This document shows, piece after piece, positions 1 through 8,589 of a stretch of DNA of 64,000 nucleotides. How positions within the stretch are numbered: position 1 is the first letter of the stretch; each line of letters opens with the position of its first letter. The stretch spans positions 186,001 through 250,000 of the forward strand of contig NZ_JABBKX010000001.1 in NCBI RefSeq assembly GCF_012927745.1. The letters run 5' to 3'. This DNA comes from Neoroseomonas marina (GTDB lineage Bacteria > Pseudomonadota > Alphaproteobacteria > Acetobacterales > Acetobacteraceae). A model generated the notes under the pieces. That model saw only the letters and a list, made by a program, of their open reading frames with translations, had not been told where the DNA came from and made no database searches. A program made the position numbers and the translations under genes.

Positions 1-395
1 GAGGCGGTCAGGCGTTCCATCTCGCCCCGCAGCAGCGGTCCCACCTCCTGCCCGCCCGCTGCCGCGGGTTCCACAAGGATGGCGCCCAGCAGCGCCCGTC
101 GGTTCGCCGGGTCCAGTTCCCTCGCCCGCGCGAAGGCGGCGAGCGCGGCCGGCCGGCGCTGCGCCCAGGCGAGCGTCTCGCCGAGCAGCACATGGGCGGG
201 CGCGCGCAGCGGCGTCGCGGCGACCGCGGCGCGTGCGGCCGCCACGGCCTCATCGGTCCGGCGCAACGCGCGGAGCAACGCGACGTGGTCGGCATGCAGC
301 CGGGGGTCGCAGGGGGCGGCGGCGATGGCGGCGCGCATGGCCTCGAGCGCCGCGTCCGGCGCCCCGGCGTCGGTCTGGCCTTCGGGTGGCGACAT
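1..395 (-). CDS. TPR-repeat protein, N-terminal part (runs off the window)
   Basis: The minus strand is open from an ATG at 393-395 to the window edge, giving about 131 residues rich in alanine with helical pairs typical of tetratricopeptide repeats. Around residues 66-100 the pattern AHVLLGETLAWAQRR...A..AFARARELDPAN matches the TPR consensus (A at position 8, G/A at 20, P at 32). TPR domains mediate protein-protein contacts; nothing here tells the partner. The ATG lies 35 bases from the divergent penicillin-acylase gene, so the two share a very short promoter region. The C-terminus is missing. The family call is fairly safe; the role is unknown. Confidence 0.6.
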   Translation of the reverse strand, partial: MSPPEGQTDAGAPDAALEAMRAAIAAAPCDPRLHADHVALLRALRRTDEAVAAARAAVAATPLRAPAHVLLGETLAWAQRRPAALAAFARARELDPANRRALLGAILVEPAAAGGQEVGPLLRGEMERLTA

Positions 396-429
396 GGCCC
401 TCGCCTAGCAGCATCGTGCTGAACGGTCG

Positions 430-2859
430 ATGACGAGGCCGGTTCACAGCGGCCGCGCGCCGGTCCATGTCTCGGGGGTGAAACGCATTCTCCGCTGGGC
501 CGGGCGCACGCTCCTCGGCCTGTTGATCCTGGTCGTGCTCGCCGTGGGGGGACTCGCGGCGGCGCTCTGGTGGACGCTGCCGTCGCGGGATGGACGCGTC
601 GCCCTGCCCGGCCTCGCCGCGCCGGTCGAGATCGCCTTCGACGCCCACGCGATCCCGCGCATCCGTGCGGGCAGCGATGCCGATGCCTGGACCGCGCTCG
701 GCTGGCTGCATGCGCGCGACAGGCTGTTCCAGATGGAGATGATGCGCCGCGGCGCGACCGGCCGCGTCGCCGAGATCACCGGATCGGCCGCGCTGCGTTT
801 CGACCGCTACATGCGCCTGTTCGGCTTCGAGCAGCGCGCGGCACTGGACCTCGCGGCCCTGCCCCCGGAAACCCGCGCGGCGCTCGAAGCCTATGCCAGG
901 GGCGTGAATGCCTGGATCGCGGCGCGCGGTCGCTTCGCGGCACCGGAATTCGTCCTGCTTGGCGCGCCGGAGCCCTGGCGGCCGCTCGACAGCCTGCTCT
1001 GGGGCAAGGCGATGGGGCTGTCGCTGTCGGGGAATTTCCGGGGCGACCTCGACCGGGCGCGGCTGGCCGCGATCCTGCCGGCCGAACGGCTCGCGGCGCT
1101 CTGGCCGGTCGACACCTCGCCCGGCCGGCCGGACCGGCCGGACCTCGGCGCCGGGTCGGGCCCGCCGGCCAGCATGAGCGCGATCGAGCCGTTGCGGGGG
1201 CTGGAGAGCCTGATCGCGCAGTTGCCGCGCTTCCCGGACGAGAACCCGATCCCCTCCAGCGCCTCCAACGCCTGGGCGGTCGGCGCGGCGCGCGCGACCG
1301 GGGGTGCGCCGCTGCTCGCCTCGGACCCGCATCTTGGCTACCAGGCGCCGGTCCTGTGGTACCTGGCGCGGATCGAGCTGCCGGGCGGTCGGGTGCTCGC
1401 CGGCGCGACGGCGCCCGGGGTGCCGGGCATCGTCATCGGCCGGAACGAGCGCCTCGCCTGGGGCTTCACGACCACGCATTCCGACACCCAGGACGTCTTC
1501 GTCGAACGCCTGGCCGGGCCCGACGCCTACCAGACCCCCGACGGCCCACGCCCCTTCACGGTGCGGGAGGAAGTCATCCGCGTCCGCTTCGGCGACCCCG
1601 TGACGATGCGGGTGCGCGAGAGCCGGCACGGTCCGGTGCTGTCGGATCTCGACGCGCCGCAGGGCCGGGCGGACGGCACCGTCGTCGCGTTGGCGATGGC
1701 GAACCTCGCGCCGGCGGACACCGCCGCGGCGGGGCTTCTGGCGCTGAATTCGGGGCGCAGCATCGCCGATGCGCGGGTCGCCGCGCGGCTCATCACCAGC
1801 CCGCCGCAGAACCTGACGGTGGCCGACGCCGATGGCGGCATCGCCATGTACCTGACCGGGCGCACGCCGATCCGCCGGGCCGGCGACGGCAGCCTGCCAG
1901 TGCCGGGCTGGGATGGCGCGCATGACTGGACCGGCTTCGTCCCGTTCGACGCCATGCCCCATGTCGAGAACCCGGCCAGCGGCATGGTCGCCAACGGCAA
2001 CAACCGCCCGGCACCGCCCGACGGGCCGGTCTTCCTCGGCGCCGAATGGAACGGGGATTGGCGGTTCCGCCGCATCGGGCAGATGCTGTCGGGCACGTCG
2101 CGCCACGATGCGCGGGGCTTCGGGGCGATGCAGGCGGATACGCTGTCGCTCTTCGCGCTCGAGGTTCTGCCCGCCCTTCGCGCCGCGCCCCGGCCGGCCG
2201 GAGCGGCGGGCGCCGCGCAGGATCTGGTGGCGGGTTGGGACGGGCGCGCCGCGGCCGGTCGGCCGGAACCGCTGATCCTGCACGCGACGCTCGGCCGCTT
2301 CGGCCGCGCACTGCTGGCCTCCGCCGGCGTGAGCGAGGACGCCTGGCGCGCCACGCCGGAATTCCTCGCCCGCATCCTGACCGACCCGGCCGCCGGGCGG
2401 GCCTGGTGCGGGGACGGCGGCTGCGGGCCGGCATTGTCGGCGGCGCTGACCCAGGCGGTGGCAGACCTTGCCCCGGTCCACGGCCCCGACCCGGCAAGCT
2501 GGCGCTGGGGCGCCGCGCATCCGGCGCGCTTCGAGCATCCGGTGCTGCGGTTCGTCCCTGTCCTCGGCGACCGCGTGCGGATCTCCGCGCCCTCCCCCGG
2601 CGACGGGGAGACGGTCAACCGGGCCGGGTCGCGCGGCGAATCGGGCGGCATCTTCGCCAATGTCCACGGCGCGGGGTTTCGGGGCGTCTTCGACCTGGCC
2701 GATCCCGCCGGCGCCTTCGTCGTCATCGCGACCGGGCAGTCGGGCCATGTCCTCAGCCGGCATTGGTCGGACCTGACGGAAGACTGGGTCGGCGGCCGCC
2801 AGATCCGCCTTGGACCCATCGAGGGTCCACCCGCGGGGCGCATCGACCTGGTGCCGTAA
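430..2859 (+). CDS. penicillin acylase family protein (Ntn amidohydrolase)
   Basis: This is an 809-residue member of the penicillin/cephalosporin/acyl-homoserine-lactone acylase family, whose precursor cleaves itself to expose an N-terminal serine. A single membrane segment or uncleaved signal lies at residues 24-48. The alpha-chain region follows, then the conserved S-N-A-W motif with the predicted nucleophile Ser279, and SDPHLGY at about 298-304, as in the family. The length is normal. An internal GTG at 478, after a G-rich stretch, is an alternative start that keeps the membrane segment. Such enzymes hydrolyse amide side chains; the substrate (beta-lactam, AHL or other amide) cannot be read from sequence. 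It stands alone, divergent from the TPR gene. Confidence 0.88.
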   Translation: MTRPVHSGRAPVHVSGVKRILRWAGRTLLGLLILVVLAVGGLAAALWWTLPSRDGRVALPGLAAPVEIAFDAHAIPRIRAGSDADAWTALGWLHARDRLFQMEMMRRGATGRVAEITGSAALRFDRYMRLFGFEQRAALDLAALPPETRAALEAYARGVNAWIAARGRFAAPEFVLLGAPEPWRPLDSLLWGKAMGLSLSGNFRGDLDRARLAAILPAERLAALWPVDTSPGRPDRPDLGAGSGPPASMSAIEPLRGLESLIAQLPRFPDENPIPSSASNAWAVGAARATGGAPLLASDPHLGYQAPVLWYLARIELPGGRVLAGATAPGVPGIVIGRNERLAWGFTTTHSDTQDVFVERLAGPDAYQTPDGPRPFTVREEVIRVRFGDPVTMRVRESRHGPVLSDLDAPQGRADGTVVALAMANLAPADTAAAGLLALNSGRSIADARVAARLITSPPQNLTVADADGGIAMYLTGRTPIRRAGDGSLPVPGWDGAHDWTGFVPFDAMPHVENPASGMVANGNNRPAPPDGPVFLGAEWNGDWRFRRIGQMLSGTSRHDARGFGAMQADTLSLFALEVLPALRAAPRPAGAAGAAQDLVAGWDGRAAAGRPEPLILHATLGRFGRALLASAGVSEDAWRATPEFLARILTDPAAGRAWCGDGGCGPALSAALTQAVADLAPVHGPDPASWRWGAAHPARFEHPVLRFVPVLGDRVRISAPSPGDGETVNRAGSRGESGGIFANVHGAGFRGVFDLADPAGAFVVIATGQSGHVLSRHWSDLTEDWVGGRQIRLGPIEGPPAGRIDLVP

Positions 2860-2910
2860 CGCGGGGCGGTTGATTCCGGCGCGCCGCGGACCGACACTAG
2901 GGCCTTCCAG

Positions 2911-3678
2911 ATGCTCCAGCGCTCCAACCGCCGACCGCAGTTCTTCTACACGACCGCGCCCCTGCCCTGCCCCTATCTGGCCGGACGGACGGAACGGAAG
3001 ATCGTGACCGAACTGTCCGGCGCCGAAGCCGAGGCGCTGCACGACGGCCTGTCCCGCGCCGGGTTCCGGCGCAGCCACAACATCGCCTATTCGCCGGTCT
3101 GCCCGGGCTGCCAGGCCTGCATCCCGATCCGCATCGTCGCCGGCGCCTTCGAACCCGACCGCACCCAGCGCCGCATCGCCCGCACCAACGCCGACGTCTC
3201 CGCCATCGAGATGCCCGCGCGCGCGACCGCCGAGCAGTTCGCCCTGTTCCACCGCTACCAGAAGGCGCGCCACGCGGATGGCGACATGGCGGCGATGGGC
3301 TTCTACGACTACCGCGCCATGGTCGAGGACACGCCGATCACGACGACCGTGGTCGAGTTCCGCGACGCCACCGATCGGCTGCTCGGCGGCTGCCTGACCG
3401 ACCGGCTCTCGGACGGTCTGTCGGCGGTCTATTCCTTCTACGACCCGATGCTCGAGAAGCGGTCCCTCGGCACCCACGCCGTGCTGTGGCTGGTGGACCG
3501 GGCGCGCGAGCTCGGCCTTCCCTACGTCTACCTGGGCTACTGGGTCCCGGAGAGCCGCAAGATGGCCTACAAGGCGCGCTTCCGGCCGAGCGAGGTGCTG
3601 ACCGGCGGGGCCTGGCGCGTGCTGGGCGATACTCCGCCCGTCGCGGCCGAACCGACCATGACCCGGGTCGAGGCGTAG
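2911..3678 (+). CDS. bpt: aspartate/glutamate leucyltransferase (arginyltransferase family)
   Basis: This protein transfers leucine (or arginine) from aminoacyl-tRNA to N-terminal Asp/Glu of proteins, marking them for N-end-rule degradation by ClpS/ClpAP. Its 255 residues match the bacterial Bpt size. The N-terminal domain shows the PCPYL motif (about 19-23) and the CPGCQAC cysteine cluster (about 64-70), then SHNIAYSP-type residues. The C-terminal GNAT-like half has DRLLGGCLTDRLSDGLSAVYSFYDP and YVYLGYWV. It begins 51 bases after the acylase stop, so the two may be cotranscribed. It ends 4 bases before the stop of the convergent nuclease gene. Choice between leucyl and arginyl specificity is an inference from bacterial family members. 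Confidence 0.9.
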   Translation: MLQRSNRRPQFFYTTAPLPCPYLAGRTERKIVTELSGAEAEALHDGLSRAGFRRSHNIAYSPVCPGCQACIPIRIVAGAFEPDRTQRRIARTNADVSAIEMPARATAEQFALFHRYQKARHADGDMAAMGFYDYRAMVEDTPITTTVVEFRDATDRLLGGCLTDRLSDGLSAVYSFYDPMLEKRSLGTHAVLWLVDRARELGLPYVYLGYWVPESRKMAYKARFRPSEVLTGGAWRVLGDTPPVAAEPTMTRVEA

Positions 3679-3682
3679 GCGC

Positions 3683-4462
3683 CTACCGGTTGCGCGCCCG
3701 CCAGTCGGACGGGTCCATGAAGCTGCCGTCCCAGATGCCCCGCCGCGCGGCCCGCGCCTCGGCCTCCTGCGCGGCGTAGTCGAGGGAGAAGCGCCGGTAG
3801 GCGACCGCCCAGCCCTGCCGGACGAGTTCCGCGCCGATATCGGCGCCGCGGTCGGTCACGCATCGGACCACGCTGCGGCCGTAGCGGTCGGTGTCGAGCG
3901 CCTCGCAGGTCAGGCCGCCGCGGCCGAGAATGGCGACCATGGCGTCGCGCGCCATGCTGCCGCAGGGATAGGTCCCGCCGCGCCGCTGGCAGGTCTGGTC
4001 CATCTCCGGCGCATCGATGCCGTGGATGCGCAGGCGGTCGGTGCCGGCGGCCAGGGTGTCCCCGTCGATGACCGCGGGGCGCACCGAGAAACGCGCCGCG
4101 GCCGGCTGGGTGCCCGTCGCGGGCTGCTCCGGCACCTGCGGCACCGGCCCGTACACGACACGCGGAAGGCCCGAGGCGCTGGAAGCCGGCGGCGTTGGCT
4201 CGGGGGCGGCCGGACTCCGAGCCGTGACCGACATTGGCGGCGGCGCGGCGACCGGCATCAGCCCGGGCTGTGTGAGCGTCCGCGCATGCCAGGCCGCGAA
4301 GCCGCCGAGCAATGCCAGCCCCGCGGCGACCGGCGCGAAGACCCGCCCGAGCGGCCGCAGGCGCCACAGCAACGTGCGATTGCGGTCGCGCCGCGTGCGG
4401 CGCTCCACGTCGCGCAGCGCGTCGCGGAGTTCAGGCGGCAATCGGCGTCGGCGTCCCCACAC
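3683..4462 (-). CDS. thermonuclease (SNase-like) domain protein, membrane anchored
   Basis: The C-terminal ~110 residues form a staphylococcal-nuclease fold. VIDGDTL is followed by RLRIHGIDAPE (Arg35 and Glu43 equivalents of nuclease A) and DRYGRSV (Arg87 equivalent), so the catalytic triad is intact. Before it come an Arg-rich cytoplasmic stretch, one membrane helix (FAPVAAGLALLGGFAAW) and a Pro/Ala linker, so the nuclease domain is expected in the periplasm. The open frame extends to an ATG at 4600, but the extra 46 residues are low-complexity and run to within 5 bases of the divergent gene. The GTG at 4460-4462, preceded by GGGAA, is a more likely start. It is probably a DNA/RNA endonuclease; the target is unknown. 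Confidence 0.78.
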   Translation of the reverse strand: MWGRRRRLPPELRDALRDVERRTRRDRNRTLLWRLRPLGRVFAPVAAGLALLGGFAAWHARTLTQPGLMPVAAPPPMSVTARSPAAPEPTPPASSASGLPRVVYGPVPQVPEQPATGTQPAAARFSVRPAVIDGDTLAAGTDRLRIHGIDAPEMDQTCQRRGGTYPCGSMARDAMVAILGRGGLTCEALDTDRYGRSVVRCVTDRGADIGAELVRQGWAVAYRRFSLDYAAQEAEARAARRGIWDGSFMDPSDWRARNR

Positions 4463-4605
4463 GCGGTCGTTTCCCGGGCTTGGCTCATCGAGTCTCGGAC
4501 GGGAAGGGTAGCCGAACACCGGCCTGCGCACAGGCGCGTGTCCGCACCATTGACCGATGGCCACGCGCGGCCTTCGCTGCACGGGCGAACAGGAACCCAC
4601 GCGCC

Positions 4606-5073
4606 ATGACCAACCTTCCCATCCCGGTGGCCGACGCCGCCACCACCGCCGAGATCGCCGACTGGCTCGAACGCTTCGCCGCCTGCGTGCGCGAGGTCGA
4701 CTTCAAGAGCGCCTATCCCTTCTGGCACGACGACATCGTCATCTTCGGCACCTTCCAGGAGCTGGTGCGCAGCCGTCAGGCCTGGACCGACACGCAATGG
4801 TCCAATGTCTGGCCGCGCACGAAGGACTTCGCCTTCGATATCGCGAACACCGAGATCCTGGCCTCGCCCGACGGCAAGATGGCGATCGCCGTCACGCCCT
4901 GGACCAGCACCGGGTGGAACACCGACGGCAGCGAGTTCGACCGCCCTGGGCGCGCGACGATCGTGCTGCAGAAGCAGCCGGACGGGCGCTGGCTCGGCGT
5001 GCACAGCCACATGTCGCTCGGCCGCGGCGTGCCGCAGGACAGCCATGGGAAGCGGCCGATCAAGGCGCGGTGA
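4606..5073 (+). CDS. NTF2-like / SnoaL-like domain protein
   Basis: The 155-residue protein has the pattern of the nuclear-transport-factor-2-like fold: an N-terminal helix (EIADWLERFAACVREVDF), a short segment with WHDD, then alternating beta strands (VIFGTF, KMAIAVTPWTST, RATIVLQKQ, RWLGVHSHMS). This resembles DUF4440/SnoaL proteins, which include small-molecule isomerases and many ketosteroid-isomerase relatives without known substrate. The ATG at 4606 starts a clean reading frame; longer frames upstream are shadows of the divergent nuclease. An inverted repeat of 10 bases per arm (5080-5114) directly follows the stop. Function not assignable beyond the fold. Confidence 0.7.
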   Translation: MTNLPIPVADAATTAEIADWLERFAACVREVDFKSAYPFWHDDIVIFGTFQELVRSRQAWTDTQWSNVWPRTKDFAFDIANTEILASPDGKMAIAVTPWTSTGWNTDGSEFDRPGRATIVLQKQPDGRWLGVHSHMSLGRGVPQDSHGKRPIKAR

Positions 5074-5079
5074 CACGAT

Positions 5080-5114
5080 GACGGGGCGCTTGCGGCGAAG
5101 GCCGGCGCCCCGTC
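5080..5114. terminator. inverted repeat between convergent gene and tRNA
   Basis: GACGGGGCGC at 5080-5089 is perfectly complementary to GCGCCCCGTC at 5105-5114, with a 15-base loop. It lies 6 bases after the stop of the NTF2-like gene and about 30 bases beyond the 3' end of the opposing tRNA. No T-run follows on either strand, so if it stops transcription it would do so weakly or together with Rho. Confidence 0.45.
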
Positions 5115-5146
5115 CGGAAGGGCATCGATGTCGGAAACCGGGAGGA

Positions 5147-5223
5147 TGGTAGCGGCGAGCGGACTTGAACCGCTGACCCCGGCATTATGAGTGCCGTGCT
5201 CTAACCAGCTGAGCTACGCCGCC
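5147..5223 (-). tRNA. tRNA-Met (anticodon CAU), elongator type
   Basis: Read on the minus strand the 77 bases fold as a full cloverleaf with an encoded CCA end. The acceptor stem GGCGGCG/CGCCGCT has a G1-U72 wobble. The D-arm is GTAGCTCAGCTGGTTAGAGC, the anticodon stem CGGCA/TGCCG with loop CTCATAA (anticodon CAU at 5187-5189), and the T-arm AGCGG-TTCAAGT-CCGCT. The G1-U72 pair and the overall sequence resemble elongator tRNA-Met of alphaproteobacteria rather than initiator tRNA, which has a C1-A72 mismatch. A lysidine-modified tRNA-Ile2 also carries CAU and cannot be fully excluded. Confidence 0.95.
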
Positions 5224-5240
5224 ATCCAAACGGGAGCCGC

Positions 5241-5269
5241 GAGTTAGGCCGCGGCCCGCTCCGTGTCAA
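5241..5269 (-). promoter_or_regulatory. sigma70-type promoter for tRNA-Met
   Basis: On the minus strand TTGACA (5264-5269) is followed after exactly 17 bases by TAACTC (5241-5246). This places the start point about 10 bases before the mature tRNA. The promoter overlaps the last codons and stop of mnmA, so the tRNA can be transcribed independently of the operon upstream. Confidence 0.65.
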
Positions 5270-6347
5270 CCGATCCCGGCGCGCGCAGGAAACCGCCGCC
5301 CAAGACGCGGTCGCCGTCATACAGCACGCAGGCCTGCCCCGGCGCCACGATGCCCGGCGCGTCCAGCGTGATCCGCGCAAGCCCTGCGCCGGCATCCCAG
5401 GCCACCTGCGCCGGCCGCGGCACCTCCCGCGCCCGCAGCTTCACCTCGCAGCGCATCGGCGCCGCCGGCGGATCGATCAGCCAGTTCATCTCGCCAGCGT
5501 TCGCCGTCGTCGTCTCGAGCGACCCGCGCGGCGCGACCAGGATGCGCCGCCGCCCGGCATCGACGCCGGCGACGTAGAGCCGATCATCGCCATCCCAGGA
5601 GGCCGGGCCGAGCCCCCGCCCCTGCCCCACCGTGAAGCGCGCGATGCCTTCATGCGCGCCGAGCACGCGGCCATCGGCATGGACCACCTCGCCGGGCGCC
5701 ATCGCCTCGGGGCGCAGCCTTGCGACAAGCGAATCGTAGCGGCCGGCCGGCACGAAGCAGATGTCCTGGCTGTCGGGCTTCTCGGCGACCGGCAGGCCGA
5801 GCCGCGCCGCGACCGCCCGCACCGCCGCCTTGTCCGCCATGCCGCCAAGCGGGAAGCGGGCGAAGTCCAGCTGCTCGCGCGTCGTGGCGGCGAGGAAGTA
5901 GGACTGGTCCCGCGCCGGGTCCGCCGCGCGGTGCAGTTCGGCGCCCTGAGGACCTTCGACGCGGCGCGCGTAATGTCCCGTCGCCAGCGCCTCGCAGCCG
6001 AGGTCGCGCGCCAGCGCCACCAGGTCGCGGAACTTCACCGTCTGGTTGCAGCGGATGCAGGGCACCGGCGTCTCGCCGCGGGCATAGGTGTCGGCGAAAT
6101 CCTCGATCACCTCGCGGCGGAAGACCTGCTCGCGGTCCAGCACGTAATGCGGGATGCCGAGCCGGTCGGCCACGTCGCGCGCGTCATGGATGTCCTGCCC
6201 GGCGCAGCAGGCGCCCTTCTTCTGCACCGCCGCGCCGTGGTCATAGAGCTGCAGCGTGGCGCCGACGACCTCGTGGCCGTCCTCGGCCAGCAGCCCGGCC
6301 ACCACCGAGGAATCGACGCCGCCCGACATGGCGACGAGGATCCTCAT
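5244..6347 (-). CDS. mnmA: tRNA-specific 2-thiouridylase
   Basis: MnmA activates U34 of tRNA-Lys, -Glu and -Gln with ATP and inserts sulfur received from IscS through relay proteins. The 367-residue product starts MRILVAMSGGVDSS, the PP-loop ATP site at residues 7-14. The two catalytic cysteines are Cys100 in PCIRCNQTVKF and Cys197 in PDSQDICFVP. The GHYAR and DQSYFL motifs are also present, and the C-terminal beta-barrel is complete. Its ATG overlaps the tenA stop by 4 bases (ATGA). The longer frame reaching 6734 is a shadow of tenA. Position at the end of the iscR-iscS operon fits a sulfur-delivery role. Confidence 0.96.
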   Translation of the reverse strand: MRILVAMSGGVDSSVVAGLLAEDGHEVVGATLQLYDHGAAVQKKGACCAGQDIHDARDVADRLGIPHYVLDREQVFRREVIEDFADTYARGETPVPCIRCNQTVKFRDLVALARDLGCEALATGHYARRVEGPQGAELHRAADPARDQSYFLAATTREQLDFARFPLGGMADKAAVRAVAARLGLPVAEKPDSQDICFVPAGRYDSLVARLRPEAMAPGEVVHADGRVLGAHEGIARFTVGQGRGLGPASWDGDDRLYVAGVDAGRRRILVAPRGSLETTTANAGEMNWLIDPPAAPMRCEVKLRAREVPRPAQVAWDAGAGLARITLDAPGIVAPGQACVLYDGDRVLGGGFLRAPGSVDTERAAA

Positions 6348-7048
6348 CGGGCGAAATCCAGCCCCTGCTGCCAGAAGCGCTGCTCGAGGCGCGCGGCCTC
6401 GGCGAAGTCGGCGGCGAGGCGCCCGAAGCGCGCCGTCCCGCCATGGCTTTCGCCCAGCGCATCGATGCGCGCGGCCGCGGCGCGGGCCATCGCCTGGTAG
6501 TCCTCGGACCCGTAGGTATCGATCCAGGACTGGTAGGCATTGCCCTCGGCCCGGCGTGCCGGGTCGGCGAGGATGCGCAGCGCCACCTCGCCGTAGCCGA
6601 CCGTGCAGGGCACCAGCGCGACCTCGAGGTCGAGGATGTCCCCGAACAACCCGCGGTCGAGCACCCAGCGCGTGTAGGAGACCGTCTCCGCGCTTTCGGG
6701 TGTGGCGATGACGTCGCCCTCGGACAGGCCCCATTCGGCGCAGTACTTCAGGTGCAGCTTGGTCTCGTCGAGAATGGCGAGCACCGCCGCGGCCTTGTCG
6801 CGCATCGCCTGCAGGCTCTCGCCCTTCACCACCGCGAGCGCCTTCGCCCGGGCAAAGTGGATCAGGAAGAGGTAGTCCTGGATCAGGTAGGTGCGGAAGG
6901 CCGGCAGCGGCAGCGTGCCGTCCGACAGGCGCTGCACGAAGGGATGCCAGGTGTAGCCGGACCAGGCCTCGGCGGCCTCGGCGCGCAGCCGGCGGAACAG
7001 GCCGCCCGGCGCGCCGAAATCGGTCTCCCAGCGCGGCGCGCCCGCCAC
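6344..7048 (-). CDS. tenA: TenA-family aminopyrimidine aminohydrolase (thiaminase II)
   Basis: TenA salvages thiamine breakdown products by hydrolysing the amino group of aminomethyl-pyrimidine, feeding HMP back to thiamine synthesis. In this 234-residue protein the expected active-site residues are visible: Asp58 in YLIQDYLFL, Tyr125, Cys148 in VPCTVGYGE, Tyr179 near WIDTYGSEDY, and Glu222 in LEQRFW. The helical pattern and length are normal. It overlaps mnmA by 4 bases and starts 1 base after the ferredoxin stop, so it is translated in the same operon. A vitamin-salvage gene inside an iron-sulfur operon is unusual; ThiC and thiamine thiolation both depend on FeS/sulfur supply, a possible rationale. 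Confidence 0.9.
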   Translation of the reverse strand: MAGAPRWETDFGAPGGLFRRLRAEAAEAWSGYTWHPFVQRLSDGTLPLPAFRTYLIQDYLFLIHFARAKALAVVKGESLQAMRDKAAAVLAILDETKLHLKYCAEWGLSEGDVIATPESAETVSYTRWVLDRGLFGDILDLEVALVPCTVGYGEVALRILADPARRAEGNAYQSWIDTYGSEDYQAMARAAAARIDALGESHGGTARFGRLAADFAEAARLEQRFWQQGLDFAR

Positions 7049-7049
7049 G

Positions 7050-7379
7050 TCAGCCGCCTGCGTTGCGGCTGCCCTTGGGCAGCTTCACCTCGAGCCCGTC
7101 GAGCTTCTCGGTCATGATGATCTGGCAGCCGAGGCGCGAGGTCTCCTGCAGGTCGAAGGCGAGGTCGAGCATGTCCTCCTCGTCCTCGGTCGGCGAGGCG
7201 AGCTTCGTGAACCAGGACGGATCGACGATCACGTGGCAGGTCGAGCAGGCGAGCGAGCCCTCGCAGGCGCCCTCGATGTCGACGCCATGGCGATGCGCGA
7301 TCTCGAGCACGGACAGGCCGAGCGGCGCATCCACTTCCTTGCGCGTCCCGTCGCGCTCGATGAACACCATCTTCGGCAT
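7050..7379 (-). CDS. fdx: [2Fe-2S] ferredoxin, adrenodoxin/Isc type
   Basis: This is a 109-residue electron carrier. From the ATG at 7377-7379 the cysteines are 39, 45, 48 and 85, spaced C-x5-C-x2-C-x36-C, the signature of adrenodoxin-type ferredoxins that supply electrons for FeS assembly. The acidic helix DEEDMLDLA (about 67-75) is the usual docking surface. A frame reaching 7424 adds 15 residues unlike the family. It lies 2 bases after the iscS stop and 1 base before tenA. IscU, IscA and HscBA are not next to it. Confidence 0.92.
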   Translation of the reverse strand: MPKMVFIERDGTRKEVDAPLGLSVLEIAHRHGVDIEGACEGSLACSTCHVIVDPSWFTKLASPTEDEEDMLDLAFDLQETSRLGCQIIMTEKLDGLEVKLPKGSRNAGG

Positions 7380-7381
7380 TG

Positions 7382-8572
7382 CTACTCCGCCGCCCTGCTT
7401 GTTCCGGAAACTGCCCTGGACCATGCCTCCGCCAGAAGAGCGGCCGCCTGGTCCACATCGGCGGGCGAGGTAAAGCGTCCGATGCCGATCCGCAAGGTGG
7501 CCCGGGCCCGCGATTCGTCCAGCCCGATCGCCCTGAGAACGTAGGAGGGCTCGACCTCGGCCGAGGAACAGGCCGACCCGGTCGAGACGCAGACCATCGG
7601 CGCGGCGGCCATGATGTCCTGCGCCGAGACCGCGCCGGGGAAGGCGATGTTGACGTTGCCGGTCACCTTGGGGGCCGCCGGCGCGTTCAGGGCCACGCCC
7701 GGCACGGCGGCGGTGAGCGCCTCGAGGAAACGGTCCCGCTGGCCGGCGATGCGTCCGGAATCGAGCATCCCCTCGATCGCGGCGATGCGCGCCGCTTCGC
7801 CCAGCCCGACCACGAGCGGCGCCGGCAGGGTGCCGGACCGCAGCCCCCGCTCCTGCCCCCCGCCCGAGAACAGGGCTGCGAGCCGCACCCGCGGCCGGCG
7901 GCGGACATAGAGCGCACCGATCCCCTTGGGCCCGTAGATCTTGTGCCCCGAGAGGGACATCAGGTCGGCGCGGATCTCCTCGACGTCGAGCGAGATGCGT
8001 CCGGCGGCCTGGGCGGCATCGGTGTGGAACAGCGCGCCGGCGGCCTTCGCGACCTCCCCGATCGCGGCGAGGTCCTGGATCACGCCGATCTCGTTGTTCA
8101 CCGCCATGACGGAGACGAGCAGCGTGCGGTCATCCACGGCGGCACGCAGCACGTCGAGGTCCAGCAACCCGTTCGCGTCGACCGGCAGGATGACGGGATC
8201 GAAGCCTTCCCCGGCCAGCGCCTTCACGCTCTCCAGGACGCATTTGTGCTCGGTCGCGACGGTGACGATGCGACGACGGTCCGACCCCTGCGCCGCAGCG
8301 AAGCGCGCCGCGCCCTTGATGGCGAGGTTGTTCGCTTCCGTGGCGCCGGAGGTGAGCACGATCTCCTTCGCATCGGCGCCGATCAGTTCGGCGACGTGGC
8401 CGCGCGCTTCCTCGACCGCTTCCTCGGCGGCGCGGCCCATCGTGTGCTCGACGCTGCCGGGATTGGCGAAGTTCTCTTCCCACCAGGGCCGCATGGCGGC
8501 GAGCACGCGCGGGTCGACCGGCGTGGTCGCGTGGCAGTCGAGATAGATCGGGCGGTTCGGTCCGGCGGTCAT
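7382..8572 (-). CDS. iscS: cysteine desulfurase, IscS-like
   Basis: This PLP enzyme converts cysteine to alanine and a protein-bound persulfide, the sulfur source for FeS clusters and tRNA thiolation. In the 396-residue product His109 (ATEHK) stacks on PLP, Lys211 ([12 protein letters not shown]) forms the Schiff base, and Cys335 ([14 protein letters not shown]) on the mobile loop carries the persulfide. The start ATG at 8570-8572 gives [12 protein letters not shown], the usual N-terminus. It stands 17 bases after the second desulfurase and 2 bases before fdx. The group I-type loop and the neighbours iscR, fdx and mnmA support the IscS assignment. Confidence 0.94.
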   Translation of the reverse strand: MTAGPNRPIYLDCHATTPVDPRVLAAMRPWWEENFANPGSVEHTMGRAAEEAVEEARGHVAELIGADAKEIVLTSGATEANNLAIKGAARFAAAQGSDRRRIVTVATEHKCVLESVKALAGEGFDPVILPVDANGLLDLDVLRAAVDDRTLLVSVMAVNNEIGVIQDLAAIGEVAKAAGALFHTDAAQAAGRISLDVEEIRADLMSLSGHKIYGPKGIGALYVRRRPRVRLAALFSGGGQERGLRSGTLPAPLVVGLGEAARIAAIEGMLDSGRIAGQRDRFLEALTAAVPGVALNAPAAPKVTGNVNIAFPGAVSAQDIMAAAPMVCVSTGSACSSAEVEPSYVLRAIGLDESRARATLRIGIGRFTSPADVDQAAALLAEAWSRAVSGTSRAAE

Positions 8573-8589
8573 GGCGGCAAGATGGTCCT

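Noticed and set aside
430-2859. Calling the penicillin-acylase homologue a beta-lactam resistance or quorum-quenching enzyme
   Set aside because: Family membership does not predict the substrate, and no neighbouring gene supports either.
250-3477. 1075-codon open frame opposite the penicillin-acylase and bpt genes
   Set aside because: It is antisense to two recognisable genes, and its Arg/Gly/Asp-rich translation is typical of shadow frames in very GC-rich DNA.
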